Source of the DNA: Bog-756 sp963738545
GTDB taxonomy: Bacteria > Actinomycetota > Acidimicrobiia > Acidimicrobiales > RAAP-2
Direction of reading: 5' to 3'
Assembly: GCA_963738545.1 (NCBI GenBank)
Contig: CAVTXA010000008.1
Span: 434,001 to 498,000 of the forward strand
Length of the DNA: 64,000 nt
The notes under the pieces are model-generated. The model did no database searches. It saw nothing but the letters and a program-made list of their open reading frames with translations, and was not told the DNA's origin. The translations under genes and the position numbers were made by a program. Positions 9,246-17,875 of the stretch are shown here, piece after piece. Numbering within the stretch: position 1 is the stretch's first letter; every line of letters begins with the position of its first letter.

Positions 9246-10244
9246 GTGGCCATCCGTGAGGCACCACCGGCCCCGCCGGACCTGGAGCCGTTCCGCCGGG
9301 AGTTGACCGGCTACTGCTACCGGATGCTGGGCTCGGGGTTCGAAGCCGAGGACGCCGTGCAGGAGACCATGGTGCGGGCGTGGCGCAGGGCCGACGGCTT
9401 CGAGGGACGGTCCAGCCTGCGCTCGTGGCTCTACCGCATCGCCACCAACGTGTGCATCGACATGCTGAGGAGCGTCCAACGCCGGGCCCGACCCATGGAC
9501 ATGGGTCCGGACTCGCCACCCCGGGAGTCCCTGCTCAGTCCGATGCTGCCCGAGGCGACGTGGGTGACACCCGTTCCTGACGGACGCGTCGGGTCCGAGC
9601 ACGCCGACCCGGCCGACGTCGCCGAGTATCGCGAGTCCATTCGCCTGGCCTTCATCACCGCCCTGCAGCACCTGCCCCCCCGCCAGCGCGCCGCCCTCAT
9701 CCTTGCCGACGTCCTGCGCTGGAGCGTCGCCGAGGTGGCCCAGCTGCTCGAGACCACGGTGCCGGCGGTGAACAGCGCACTCCAGCGGGCCCGGGCCACC
9801 CTCCGGTCCGAGGGTGGGCAGGGTCGGCCCGACCCACTCGACGCTCCCGACACGGTCCTCCTGGAGCGCTACGTGGACGCCTTCGAACGCTACGACATCG
9901 AGGCCCTGGTGGCCCTGCTCCATGAGGACGCCGTCCAGTCGATGCCGCCGTTCGCCCTGTGGGTCCGGGGGGCCGGGAGCATCGGGCAGTGGATGCTGGA
10001 GCCGGGGCCGAGCGCCTGCCGAGGATCGGTCCTCATCCCGGCCGGCGCCAACGGCTGTCCGGCCTTCGGCCAGTACCGGCCGGACCCCTCGGGAGGGTTC
10101 GCTCCCTGGGCCCTCCAGGTGCTCGAGATCTCGCGAGGCCGGATCACCTCCATGCACTTCTTCCTGGCTGCGCTGGGCCCCGAGCGGCTCTTCCCTCAGT
10201 TCGGGCTCCCGATCCATCTCGACGCCCAAGGAGGATCGGCGTGA
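9246..10244 (+). CDS. ECF RNA polymerase sigma factor with C-terminal SnoaL-like domain
   Basis: 332 residues. Region 2 is visible as LTGYCYRMLGSGFEAEDAVQ, VRAWRR, and SSLRSWLYRIATNVCIDMLR; region 4 as LQHLPPRQRAALILADVL, WSVAEVAQLLETTVPAVNSALQRARATL. A SnoaL/NTF2-like domain follows from about residue 200 (ERYVDAFERYDIEALVALLHEDAV). This architecture is that of the SigG/SigJ-like, TIGR02960-type ECF factors, whose C-terminal domain modulates activity in place of a classical anti-sigma factor. The downstream VOC and YCII genes are a common partner set for such factors. The GTG start is preceded by a -10 box 8 nt upstream. Confidence 0.88.
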   Translation: MAIREAPPAPPDLEPFRRELTGYCYRMLGSGFEAEDAVQETMVRAWRRADGFEGRSSLRSWLYRIATNVCIDMLRSVQRRARPMDMGPDSPPRESLLSPMLPEATWVTPVPDGRVGSEHADPADVAEYRESIRLAFITALQHLPPRQRAALILADVLRWSVAEVAQLLETTVPAVNSALQRARATLRSEGGQGRPDPLDAPDTVLLERYVDAFERYDIEALVALLHEDAVQSMPPFALWVRGAGSIGQWMLEPGPSACRGSVLIPAGANGCPAFGQYRPDPSGGFAPWALQVLEISRGRITSMHFFLAALGPERLFPQFGLPIHLDAQGGSA

Positions 10245-10338
10245 CATCGGTGTCCGGACTGCTCCCGCCCGCCGATGAGTTCGAGCACGCGGACCCGTCG
10301 CAGTAGTTGACTGATCCCGAGCGACCCGAGGAGCGACC

Positions 10339-11121
10339 ATGACGACCCGAGCACAAGCACCCGCCGGAGCACCCTGTTGGGTCGATCTGTGGACCTCGGA
10401 CATCAGCGGCAGTCGTGCCTTCTACGGCGAACTGTTCGGATGGGAGTCCGGTGACCCGGACCGCGAGTTCGGTGGCTACTTCATCTTCACCCACAAAGGT
10501 GTGGACATCGCCGGCTGCATGGGGGATATGGGTGAGGGCATGAAGGCCAACGACACCTGGAAGATCTACCTGGCCACCGACGACATCACCGCGACGACCG
10601 AGGCCGCCGAGGCGGCCGGTGCCCAGATCCTGGCCCCGGCCATGCCGGTGGCCGAGCTCGGCATCCAGACCGTCCTGGTGGATCCCGCCGGTGCCAACTT
10701 GGGTGCGTGGGAGGCGGGGACCTTTCCCGGATTCACGGTGCTCGACGAGCACGGTGCCCCGAGCTGGTTCGAGCTCCACACCCGGGACTACGCCGACGCC
10801 CTCGATTTCTACGGCACCGTGTTCCACTGGGAGACCACGGCGGTCGGGGACAGCGACGAGTTCCGCTATTCGACCGTGCTGGATCCGGTGACCAAGGAGC
10901 CCATGGCCGGGATCATGGACGCCAGCAGTTTCCTCCCTGAGGGAGCCCCGTCCTCGTGGGCCCTCTACTGGGAAGTCGACGATGCCGACCTGGCCCTGAC
11001 AGCGGTGCAGTCCCTCGGGGGCTCGGTGGTCCAGCCGGCCGAGGACACCCCCTACGGGCGCATCGCCACCGTGTCCGACCCGGCCGGGGCGGTCTTCCGA
11101 TTGCGCACCGGCCCCCGGTGA
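10339..11121 (+). CDS. VOC family protein with two glyoxalase modules (CFP30B-like)
   Basis: 260 residues with two VOC modules in tandem: PCWVDLWTSDISGSRAFYGELFGW (residues 13-36) and PSWFELHTRDYADALDFYGTVFHW (about 140-163), each ending in the typical RIATVSDPAGAVF / QTVLVDPAGANLG block. This is the mycobacterial 27-kDa antigen CFP30B type. The substrate is unknown. Start ATG has GAGGAG 6 nt upstream. It lies about 95 bp after the ECF sigma gene on the same strand and is probably part of its cluster. Confidence 0.82.
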   Translation: MTTRAQAPAGAPCWVDLWTSDISGSRAFYGELFGWESGDPDREFGGYFIFTHKGVDIAGCMGDMGEGMKANDTWKIYLATDDITATTEAAEAAGAQILAPAMPVAELGIQTVLVDPAGANLGAWEAGTFPGFTVLDEHGAPSWFELHTRDYADALDFYGTVFHWETTAVGDSDEFRYSTVLDPVTKEPMAGIMDASSFLPEGAPSSWALYWEVDDADLALTAVQSLGGSVVQPAEDTPYGRIATVSDPAGAVFRLRTGPR

Positions 11122-11195
11122 TCCGAAAGGACGCGTCGACCATCCGAGCGTCGTCCCACCGGCTCTGCCCCGCCATCGTCTAGAGGAGGACCCCC

Positions 11196-11513
11196 ATGCG
11201 ATTTCTCTGCCTGGCCTACGGAGCCGAACAGGACTGGCTCGATCTCACCGAGGACCGCCGCCACGAGTTGTTGGCCCGGGACCACGTACTGATCGACCGG
11301 GGCGACCTGGTGGCGGCCGTCGGCCCGGCCACGGTGGTGCGGGCCTGGGACGGCCCGGTGGTCACCACCTCCGAGGCCTACGCCGTCGGGGCCGCACCGC
11401 TGGCCGGCTTCTCGGTCATCGAGGCCGACGATCTGGACGAGGCGGTCCGGCTGGTGGCCGGCACGCCGTGTGCCGTAGCCCGGGGTGCCATCGAGATCCG
11501 TCCGCTGCTCTGA
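11196..11513 (+). CDS. YCII-related (DGPF-type) protein
   Basis: 105 residues: MRFLCLAYGAEQDW at the N-terminus, then the DG.V..TSEAYAVGAAPLAGFSVIEADDLDEAVRLVA block and IEIRPLL at the end, the ferredoxin-like YCII fold often linked to ECF sigma factors. A strong ribosome site (GAGGAGG) sits 7 nt before ATG. The role is probably binding or turnover of a small molecule sensed by the sigma system; this is inference from neighbours only. Confidence 0.78.
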   Translation: MRFLCLAYGAEQDWLDLTEDRRHELLARDHVLIDRGDLVAAVGPATVVRAWDGPVVTTSEAYAVGAAPLAGFSVIEADDLDEAVRLVAGTPCAVARGAIEIRPLL

Positions 11514-11564
11514 GCCCTGCGGTCCGAGACGGTCTGCCGGTCGCGGTCCCCACGATGGACCGGT

Positions 11565-12746
11565 TCAGCCCCGGTCGTCCCCCAGACGGCGGGTGAACCC
11601 CGGTGGCACGGCCAGGTCGGCGGGGGAGAGGTCGTGCACCGAGGCGTGTCCCAGGCCGAGCACACCCGAGTCGATACCGCCGCGGAGGAGGTCCAGGACG
11701 TTCTCCACGCCGGCCTGGCCGTTGGCTGCCAGCCCCCACAGGTAGGCCCGTCCGATCATGACGGCACGGGCTCCGAGGGCCAGGGCCTTGACCACGTCGC
11801 TGCCCCGACGGATGCCCCCGTCGAGGAGCACCTCGACCTCGTCGCCCACCGCCTCGGCGATCACCGGCAGCATGCGGATGGTGGCCGGGGTGCCGTCGAG
11901 GTTGTTGCCCCCATGGTTGGACACCGAGATCGCGGTCACCCCGGCGTCGACGGCCCGTTTGGCGTCATCGACCCGCACGACACCCTTCAGCATGAACGGG
12001 CCACCCCACTGCTCGCGCAGCCAGGCCACGTCGTCCCACCCGGGATTGGGCGTCTGCATCCACGAGCCGTACGCCCCGAAGAAGGTGGGGGCGTCCTGAC
12101 CAGGTCGGGCCAGGTTGGGGACGGTGAGGTCGGGGATGGACCCGGTCCGAGCGAAGTCCCGGAGCCAGCGGGGCCGACGCAGCACCTCGGGAGCGAAGCG
12201 CAGGGCAGTCTTCAGGTCGATCTGCTCGGGGATCACCGGGCTGCCCCAGTCCCGTCCGATGGCGAAGGACCAGTCGAAGGTGGCGATGAGCCCCACCGCC
12301 CCGGCCGCCCTCGCCCGCTCGAGGCGCTCGGACATCTCGCCTTTGTCCCCGACCCAGTACGTCTGGAAGAAGGTCTGGGGGTTGGCCGCCACCACCTCCT
12401 CGATCGGCTTGCTGGCGAAACAGCTGAGGCCCATGACCGTGCCCCGGGCCGCCGCCGCCCGGGCCACCGCCACCTCCCCGTCGGGATGGACGGCCTGGAC
12501 CCCGGTCGGCGAGATGATCACCGGCATGGACACCGGCTGTCCCATGACCGTGGTGGACAGGTCGCGCTCGTCGCACAGGCCGGCCACGTGGGGGGCTAGG
12601 CCCAGCTCGCCGAAGGCGGCCACATTGTCCTCGACGGTCAGGCCCTTCTCGGAGCCGGCGACCAGGGCCGCGTAGACCGACGACGGCAGGCGTCGCTTGG
12701 CCCTCCTCTGGGCCTCGGCCACCGTCTCGAACCAGGGGTTGCTCAT
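11565..12746 (-). CDS. mftD: FMN-dependent alpha-hydroxy-acid oxidase family, pre-mycofactocin synthase type
   Basis: 393 residues. It starts MSNPWFETVAEAQRRAKRRL and carries PVIISPTGVQAVHPDGEVAVARAA, GLSCFASKPIEEV, FDWSFAIGRDWGSP, the catalytic-base region SNHGGNNLDGTPATIRMLP, and the FMN-phosphate site DGGIRRGSDVVKALALGARAVMIGRAYLWGLAANG. These match MftD, which makes the alpha-keto-amide of pre-mycofactocin using FMN, better than they match lactate oxidases. ATG at 12746 is preferred over two in-frame GTG codons just upstream. It follows the mycofactocin-type SDR by 66 bp on the same strand. Other mft genes are absent from the window, so a related oxidase of other function remains possible. 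Confidence 0.8.
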   Translation of the reverse strand: MSNPWFETVAEAQRRAKRRLPSSVYAALVAGSEKGLTVEDNVAAFGELGLAPHVAGLCDERDLSTTVMGQPVSMPVIISPTGVQAVHPDGEVAVARAAAARGTVMGLSCFASKPIEEVVAANPQTFFQTYWVGDKGEMSERLERARAAGAVGLIATFDWSFAIGRDWGSPVIPEQIDLKTALRFAPEVLRRPRWLRDFARTGSIPDLTVPNLARPGQDAPTFFGAYGSWMQTPNPGWDDVAWLREQWGGPFMLKGVVRVDDAKRAVDAGVTAISVSNHGGNNLDGTPATIRMLPVIAEAVGDEVEVLLDGGIRRGSDVVKALALGARAVMIGRAYLWGLAANGQAGVENVLDLLRGGIDSGVLGLGHASVHDLSPADLAVPPGFTRRLGDDRG

Positions 12747-12812
12747 CACCACGTCCTGTCTCTTCTCATTGTGTCGGTCCCATCGGGTCCCGCATCGACC
12801 GTTGCCGCCCGC

Positions 12813-13622
12813 TCACCGGATGGTCTGCCCGGCATCGACGGTGAACTCGAGACCGGTCACGTAGCGGGATTCGTCCGAGGCGAGAAAGAGCACCGCCTCG
12901 CTGACGTCCCGGGCCTCGATGAAGCTGACGGGCAACGTGTTCTGGAAGACGCCCCCGAGGTCGGGATCGACCTCGAGCAGCGGAGCCAGTGCTCCGAGGC
13001 CCATGAGCATCGGGGTGTTCACGCCTGCCGGGAGGACCGTGTTGACCCGGATGTGGTGACGGGCCAACTCGTTGGCCAACGAGCGGACGATCCCGACCAC
13101 GCCATGCTTGGCCGCCACGTACGGCGACAGGAAGGGCACGCCCTTGACGCCCGAGGTCGAGGCGGTGGCGATCATCGAACCGCCGCCGCCGTCGATGAGG
13201 TGGGGTACGGCGGTGACCATGGTGTTCCACACGCCGGTGAGATTGGTGTCGAGGGTGTCCCGCCAGAGCTCGGGGGTCACCTGGTCCCAGGATTGGACAC
13301 TGCACACCCCGGCGTTGGCGCTCACGATGTCGAGCCGACCCAGAGCGGACACCCCTTCGGCGAGGAGCTCCCGCATGGAGGCGGGATCCCGGACGTCGGC
13401 CCGGCGGGCCACGATGCGCCGGTCGAGCGCCTCCACCAGCCGCACCGTCTCCTTCAGATCCTCGGCCGTGGCCATGGGGTAGCCGACCGACGGATAGTCC
13501 TCGAGGATGTCCATGGCGATGATGTCGGCACCCTCCTCGGCTAGGCGAACGGCGTGACTCCGCCCCTGGCCCCGCCCGGCGCCCGTGATGAACGCCACCT
13601 TGCCCTCGACTCGCCCGGCCAT
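12813..13622 (-). CDS. Mycofactocin-coupled SDR family oxidoreductase
   Basis: 269 residues. The Rossmann start EGKVAFITGAGRGQGRSHAVRLAEEGADIIAMD has the GRGQGRSHAVRLA signature of TIGR03971 mycofactocin-dependent SDRs, which hold NAD tightly and pass electrons to mycofactocin. The insertion DLKETVRLVEALDRRIVARRADVRD, the NAG motif (SANAGV), catalytic Ser in TASTSG and the YVAAKHG Tyr-Lys pair are all present. ATG at 13622 lies about 45 nt downstream of a strong promoter with an embedded operator. The mftD gene follows. The alcohol substrate is unknown. Confidence 0.85.
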   Translation of the reverse strand: MAGRVEGKVAFITGAGRGQGRSHAVRLAEEGADIIAMDILEDYPSVGYPMATAEDLKETVRLVEALDRRIVARRADVRDPASMRELLAEGVSALGRLDIVSANAGVCSVQSWDQVTPELWRDTLDTNLTGVWNTMVTAVPHLIDGGGGSMIATASTSGVKGVPFLSPYVAAKHGVVGIVRSLANELARHHIRVNTVLPAGVNTPMLMGLGALAPLLEVDPDLGGVFQNTLPVSFIEARDVSEAVLFLASDESRYVTGLEFTVDAGQTIR

Positions 13623-13672
13623 GGCCTCAAGCCCCCCGATCCGGGACGTCACCGTGGATTTCCACCTCGGCG

Positions 13673-13701
13673 ATAGTAATGGCACTCAGTGCCATTTACA
13701 A
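13673..13701 (-). promoter_or_regulatory. Promoter with operator palindrome for the SDR-mftD unit
   Basis: On the minus strand TTGTAA (13701-13696) and TACTAT (13678-13673) are spaced by exactly 17 nt. A perfect inverted repeat AATGGCAC-TGA-GTGCCATT (13678-13696) fills the spacer and touches both boxes. A protein bound here would block RNA polymerase; TetR-family repressors are the common class for such sites in this metabolic context. No regulator gene is adjacent. Confidence 0.7.
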
Positions 13702-13735
13702 GGGACGCCGGGCCTGGGCCGTCCCCGGGCGATCC

Positions 13736-14089
13736 TCAGGACGGGCCCGGGGTGGTGAGGCGGGCCACCACCTCCTCGGGATCGGGCGTGGTGATCACGA
13801 TCCTGGCGAAAGGCTGGTCGGTGAGCTCCACCACCACCCCCCGACCCTTGCCGTGCACGACGGCGAAGTCCTTCCCGAACGACCCCCGCCGCGTCCCCAC
13901 GGCGATGACGCCGGGGATCCCCGTGCCCGGCGCCCGGATGCCCCGTAGCTCGGACCAGACGTCCTCGGTCACCCGGACGGCAGCCACCGAGGACCTCGGC
14001 ACGACCACGTCACGGTGCATGCCTTCGAGGTGCTCTTCACCGGTGAGCCGGAGCGCCAGCCGGTCGCCGTCGATCTCCCAGTCGGCCAT
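13736..14089 (-). CDS. Small beta-rich protein, PH-like (hypothetical)
   Basis: 117 residues starting MADWEIDGDRLALRLTGEE. Alternating hydrophobic strands (VVVPRSSVAAVRVTEDVW, GVIAVGTRRG, FAVVHGKGRGVVVEL) and the C-terminal FARIVITTPDPEEVVARL resemble the small bacterial PH-domain-like proteins of actinobacteria. No catalytic residues or membrane segment are visible. ATG at 14089 is chosen because TACGCT (14096-14101, minus strand) lies 6 nt upstream as a leaderless -10 box. It is divergent from the EAL gene. Confidence 0.6.
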   Translation of the reverse strand: MADWEIDGDRLALRLTGEEHLEGMHRDVVVPRSSVAAVRVTEDVWSELRGIRAPGTGIPGVIAVGTRRGSFGKDFAVVHGKGRGVVVELTDQPFARIVITTPDPEEVVARLTTPGPS

Positions 14090-14095
14090 GGCCAG

Positions 14096-14101
14096 AGCGT
14101 A
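14096..14101 (-). promoter_or_regulatory. Candidate leaderless -10 box
   Basis: TACGCT on the minus strand, 6 nt before the ATG at 14089. No ribosome-binding site is present. Confidence 0.4.
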
Positions 14102-14192
14102 GCCACCGGTCCCGCCGCCGACGCCTGGTGCCGGCGTCGAGTACGTGCCCACCTGGGCTTAAGGTTCCCACTCCGTGGGCCGATAGTCGTTC

Positions 14193-16076
14193 ATGGCCCT
14201 GTCTTCCGAGCAACGCCTCGGACTGGAATCGGACAGTCCCTTTGCCATCCGGCGGGCCATCCAGTTCCTGTGCGAACCCGGGGTGGTGGAGGCCCACGTC
14301 CAACCGGTGGTCCGTCCGGCGGACCGGCTCATCGTGGGCTACGAGGCGCTGGCCCGGATGCCGCTCGATCCGGTGCGGGCACCGGACTGGTGGCTGGCCA
14401 AGGCCGAGGAGGTGGGTCTTCGGGCCAGCCTCGAGATGGCCTGCCTGGCCGCGGCAACCGTCCTCGGGTCGCCTCCCGACGACCGCCTGCTGTTCGTCAA
14501 TCTGAGTCCGTCGCTCCTCGCCGAGCCGGCGGCGCTGCTGTTGTTGGAGCGCCTCCCCGAGCGGGTGGTGGTGGAGCTCACCGAGCAGGAGGCGGTGGAG
14601 GATTACGACGGGCTCCGCCGTGATCTGGCGCCCTGGCTGGCCCGCGGGGTGCGGATCGCCATCGACGACGCCGGTGCGGGCTACTCGAGCCTGCGCCACG
14701 TCATCGAGCTCACACCCGACTTCTTAAAGCTCGATCGCGAGCTGGTGCGCGACCTCGACCGGGACCGCAACCGGCGCGCCCTGGTCAGCGCCATGTCCGC
14801 CTTCGCCGCCGAGGTCGGGACGAGCGTCATCGCCGAGGGCGTGGAGACCGCCGAGGAGATGGAGGTCCTCCGGGACGCCGACGTCGACCTGGTGCAGGGC
14901 TATCTGCTGGCCCGTCCCGGGGTGCCGTGGCCGGCGCTGTCCGACCAGGCCCGACCGGCGGCGACCCGGGTGGGCCGGCAGCCCGGGGTGGGCTCGACGA
15001 CCGAGGACCGCATGCTCGAGGCCCTCGACCGGGCCCCCGACTCCCGGCGGGCGTGCGCCGCCGTGGTCGAGCACCTGTTCCGGCAGGGCCAGATCATGCC
15101 GAGCGCCTACCTCGAGCGCCACGGGGAGCTGCGCTGCACGGCCCAACGCGGCCTCTGGCAGATCCTCGACGGCATGTCCGGCTCGTCGGGGATCACCGGG
15201 CGGACCTGGAAGACGGGCAAGCCCATCGTGGTCCCCGACGTGGCCAAGAACCCGGCCTACCTCGAGGCCATCCCCGGTGTGGTGTCGGAGATCTGCGTCC
15301 CCATCATCGTCGGCGGGAGCGCCGTGGGTGCCCTCAACGTCGAGTCGCTGACCCCCCTCCCGGAGGGGATGCTCACCCAGATGGAGCGGTGTGCCGACCT
15401 GCTGGCGGCGAGGCTCGAGGTCATCGGGGACCACCGGGAGGAGTCGTCGTGGGACCGGACCGTCCGGGCCTCGGTGATCATCTCCGGCATCATCGACACG
15501 CCCCAGATGCCCGACCGCCTCCTCCGGTGCCTCCGGGACGCCTCGCGGATGGACTCGGCCGCCCTGATCCTCAACGGGCCCGACCGGGCCACGGTCGGGG
15601 CCGCGGTGGGACCCCTGGGCGAGGCGCTGGTCGGGCTCACCTCGTCCGAACTCCACTCGCTGTCCTCCCTGGTCAACGACATCCGCTCGTGCTACACGGG
15701 CGGTGACGCCCTCGGCCGGGGCTTCGTGGGCACCGACTCGCTACGGGACGCCGGAGCCCGGGTGGTGATGGTCCTCCCGCTGTGGGCCCAACGCACCCGG
15801 CTCGGCAGCGTGGTCCTGGCCCACTCCCGCCCCCTCCAGCTGAGCGGGGAGGAGGTGCGCCCGCTGGAGACGCTGACCGACCACGTGGCCTCAGCTCTGG
15901 CGTCGCGGCGCCGGGTCGAACTCCCCGCCCCCTCGGTCCGGTGGGAGCGTCGGGCGCCCAGCCAGGGTGGGTCGCTGCCTAGCCGATGGGAACGACGTGT
16001 CGCGTCGCCCGGACGTCCGCCACCACCAGTCCCGCCACCACCAGGGCCATCAGGGGGATCACCACCGCCAGACTGA
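14193..16076 (+). CDS. EAL-GAF protein, probable cyclic-di-GMP phosphodiesterase
   Basis: 627 residues. An EAL domain occupies residues ~15-245 with all catalytic blocks: YEALARM, FVNLSPS, VELTEQE, AIDDAGAGYSSLRH, FLKLDRELV, VIAEGVETAEE and VQGYLLARPG. The usual DDFG is DDAG, but both Asp remain, so hydrolysis of cyclic-di-GMP is expected. A GAF domain follows (about residues 310-410; GLWQILDGMSGSSGITGRTW, VPIIVGGSAVGALNVES), then a second GAF-like region (about 430-570). No transmembrane helix is visible, so it is cytoplasmic. A Pro-rich tail ends inside the convergent LtrA gene, with a 98-bp tail-to-tail overlap. Confidence 0.88.
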   Translation: MALSSEQRLGLESDSPFAIRRAIQFLCEPGVVEAHVQPVVRPADRLIVGYEALARMPLDPVRAPDWWLAKAEEVGLRASLEMACLAAATVLGSPPDDRLLFVNLSPSLLAEPAALLLLERLPERVVVELTEQEAVEDYDGLRRDLAPWLARGVRIAIDDAGAGYSSLRHVIELTPDFLKLDRELVRDLDRDRNRRALVSAMSAFAAEVGTSVIAEGVETAEEMEVLRDADVDLVQGYLLARPGVPWPALSDQARPAATRVGRQPGVGSTTEDRMLEALDRAPDSRRACAAVVEHLFRQGQIMPSAYLERHGELRCTAQRGLWQILDGMSGSSGITGRTWKTGKPIVVPDVAKNPAYLEAIPGVVSEICVPIIVGGSAVGALNVESLTPLPEGMLTQMERCADLLAARLEVIGDHREESSWDRTVRASVIISGIIDTPQMPDRLLRCLRDASRMDSAALILNGPDRATVGAAVGPLGEALVGLTSSELHSLSSLVNDIRSCYTGGDALGRGFVGTDSLRDAGARVVMVLPLWAQRTRLGSVVLAHSRPLQLSGEEVRPLETLTDHVASALASRRRVELPAPSVRWERRAPSQGGSLPSRWERRVASPGRPPPPVPPPPGPSGGSPPPD

Positions 16077-17229
16077 CCCGGTCGGCCAGGAGGGCCAGTC
16101 CCACCAGGCCGGCGACGGCCAGGGGCGGGTACCACCGTCGCAGGGGCCAGTCCCGCCGCAGGATGGCATGGAGGCCCGCGGTCACCAGGAGGAAGATCCC
16201 TACGGGGACGGCCACGGTCAGGGCGGCGGTGACCCTCGACGCCGTGCCGTGGTGCTCCACCGTGTTCACCGCCACCTCCAGCCCGGCCCCGAAGGCGGCC
16301 ACCGAGGCGAAGACGAAGTAGTGGGCGTACCCCCAGACGAAGGCCAGTCGGCGGCTGACCCGCAGGCCCTCCTCCGCCGAGTGCTCGAAGTACCACCACC
16401 ACAGGCCGAACACCAGGCCCAGGCCGCCGACGGCCAGTCCCACCAGGGAGGCCGAGATCGAGTGGGACGACACCGCCGACTGGATGGCGATGGTGGCCGC
16501 CGCCACACTCTCCCCCAGGACGATGAGGGTGAACAGGCCGTAGCGTTCGTTGATGTGGCCGGGGTGCCACGTCGTGGACCGCCCGCCCCGCTCGGCCCAC
16601 CAGGGGACGAGGACCTCCCCGGTGCCGAGGAGGATGAAGGTGACGTCCCCCCACGAGTGGGGGACGAACAGGCGGATCACCCAGCCCACCTGGAGCAGGG
16701 AGATCCCGAGGGCGTAGTGCAGGGCCGCCGAACGCCCCTGGGGATCCGAAGCCGCGGCCCGCAGCCACTGGGCCACCATGGCCACGCGCATCACCACGTA
16801 GCCCGCGGTGATGGTGGCGAAGTCGCCGCCCGAGAAGGCGGAGGACACGCCGGCGGCCAGCACCAGGGCTCCGGCGATCTGGACGAAGGTGAGGAGCCGG
16901 TAGGCCACGTCGTCGATGTCGTAGGCCGAGGCGAACCAGGTGAAGTTCACCCAGGCCCACCAGATGGCGAAGAACACCATGAGGTACCCGACCAGGCTCG
17001 ATCCGATCCGGCCGCTCGTCATCCCCTGTTCCAGCTCGGCGGCGGCCTGGGAGACGGCCACCACGAAGCACAGGTCGAAGAGCAACTCCAGCGGTGTCGA
17101 GGCCCGGTGGCTCTCGTCGGTGGCCCGCGGCACCATCGACCGCACCCAGGTGACCGAGGTCCACCGACCGGTGCCGTCGTTGATCACGGCTGTCGTGGGC
17201 GGTGCCGTGGTGGGCGGATGGCGGATCAC
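15979..17229 (-). CDS. Low temperature requirement protein A (LtrA) family membrane protein
   Basis: About 416 residues with roughly ten hydrophobic helices. The family signature SHRASTPLELLFDLCFVVAV is near the N-terminus; HINERYGLFTLIVLGESV and VFGLWWWYFEHS follow, as in LtrA proteins. The biochemical role is unknown; the Listeria member was found through growth at low temperature. The start is uncertain: the frame is open well upstream, and GTG 17229, GTG 17187, ATG 17331 and ATG 17134 are all possible. GTG 17229 is given because AGGA precedes it, though it is very close. The 3' end overlaps the EAL gene. Confidence 0.8.
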   Translation of the reverse strand: MIRHPPTTAPPTTAVINDGTGRWTSVTWVRSMVPRATDESHRASTPLELLFDLCFVVAVSQAAAELEQGMTSGRIGSSLVGYLMVFFAIWWAWVNFTWFASAYDIDDVAYRLLTFVQIAGALVLAAGVSSAFSGGDFATITAGYVVMRVAMVAQWLRAAASDPQGRSAALHYALGISLLQVGWVIRLFVPHSWGDVTFILLGTGEVLVPWWAERGGRSTTWHPGHINERYGLFTLIVLGESVAAATIAIQSAVSSHSISASLVGLAVGGLGLVFGLWWWYFEHSAEEGLRVSRRLAFVWGYAHYFVFASVAAFGAGLEVAVNTVEHHGTASRVTAALTVAVPVGIFLLVTAGLHAILRRDWPLRRWYPPLAVAGLVGLALLADRVSLAVVIPLMALVVAGLVVADVRATRHVVPIG

Positions 17230-17487
17230 TCCTCGTGGGCTGGGGGCCGTCGGGTGGTTGGACCGGCGGGGGGCGTCGGTGGCACCCGGCACGGTCACGG
17301 CACGGTGGCCGGCTGGACCGGCGTGGCGCATGCTAACCGGCAGGCTGTTCGTGGACTGGTACGCCGGCGGTGCACGCTGCTCGATCGGCGCCGCGGCTTC
17401 GGGCGATGCCGACCGGTACCATCGGACGCGGTCGGGCGGAACCGGGCACCGGTGCCGGGCCGGCCGGCGATCAGCGGAGGAGCCACC

Positions 17488-17787
17488 ATGACGGACGCCG
17501 AGGAGTTCTGCCACCATCTCGACCAGGTGCAAGAGGTCAGTCCCTCGGCCGACGGGTGCGAGGACTGCCTCCGCCTGGGCGGCCACTGGGTGCACCTCCG
17601 GATGTGCATGATCTGTGGCCATGTCGGCTGTTGCGACAACTCGCCCGGCCGGCACGCCACCGGCCACTTCGACGAGACGGGGCACCCCCTGATCCAGTCC
17701 TTCGAGCCGGGTGAGGCGTGGTGGTGGTGCTATGTGGACGAGTTCGCCTTCGAGGTGGACGGCGTTCCCCAGTTCCAACACTCCTGA
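17488..17787 (+). CDS. UBP-type zinc finger protein
   Basis: 99 residues. The zinc ligands of a ZnF-UBP domain are clear: CEDCLRLGGHWVHLRMCMICGHVGCCD, then GRHATGHF and GHPLIQS. A GGAGG ribosome site lies 7 nt before ATG. In eukaryotes this fold binds the free C-terminus of ubiquitin; stand-alone bacterial versions are common in actinobacteria and their ligand is not known. It is divergent from ltrA. Confidence 0.85.
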   Translation: MTDAEEFCHHLDQVQEVSPSADGCEDCLRLGGHWVHLRMCMICGHVGCCDNSPGRHATGHFDETGHPLIQSFEPGEAWWWCYVDEFAFEVDGVPQFQHS

Positions 17788-17818
17788 GCCCGGTATCGGG
17801 CGCCGCCCGGGACGGGGT

Positions 17819-17856
17819 CCACGGGCCCCCGGTCACCCAGCCACCGGGGGCCGTGT
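17819..17856 (+). terminator. Hairpin after the UBP zinc finger gene
   Basis: GGCCCCCGGT (17824-17833) pairs with ACCGGGGGCC (17843-17852) around a 9-nt loop, and the stem can be extended outward with one bulged G. There is no T-run. It sits between the UBP gene and the promoter of the following lipoprotein gene, as expected of a terminator in GC-rich actinobacteria. Confidence 0.55.
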
Positions 17857-17859
17857 CGC

Positions 17860-17865
17860 TAGGGT
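17860..17865 (+). promoter_or_regulatory. Candidate -10 box for the propeller lipoprotein
   Basis: TAGGGT fits TANNNT and leaves 10 nt to the ATG at 17876; there is no ribosome-binding site between. Confidence 0.35.
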
Positions 17866-17875
17866 CGGACCACGC

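Noticed and set aside
10241..10306. 21-codon frame overlapping the end of the ECF sigma gene by GTGA
   Set aside because: Too short, no hydrophobic or charged pattern and no following gene that would use coupling.
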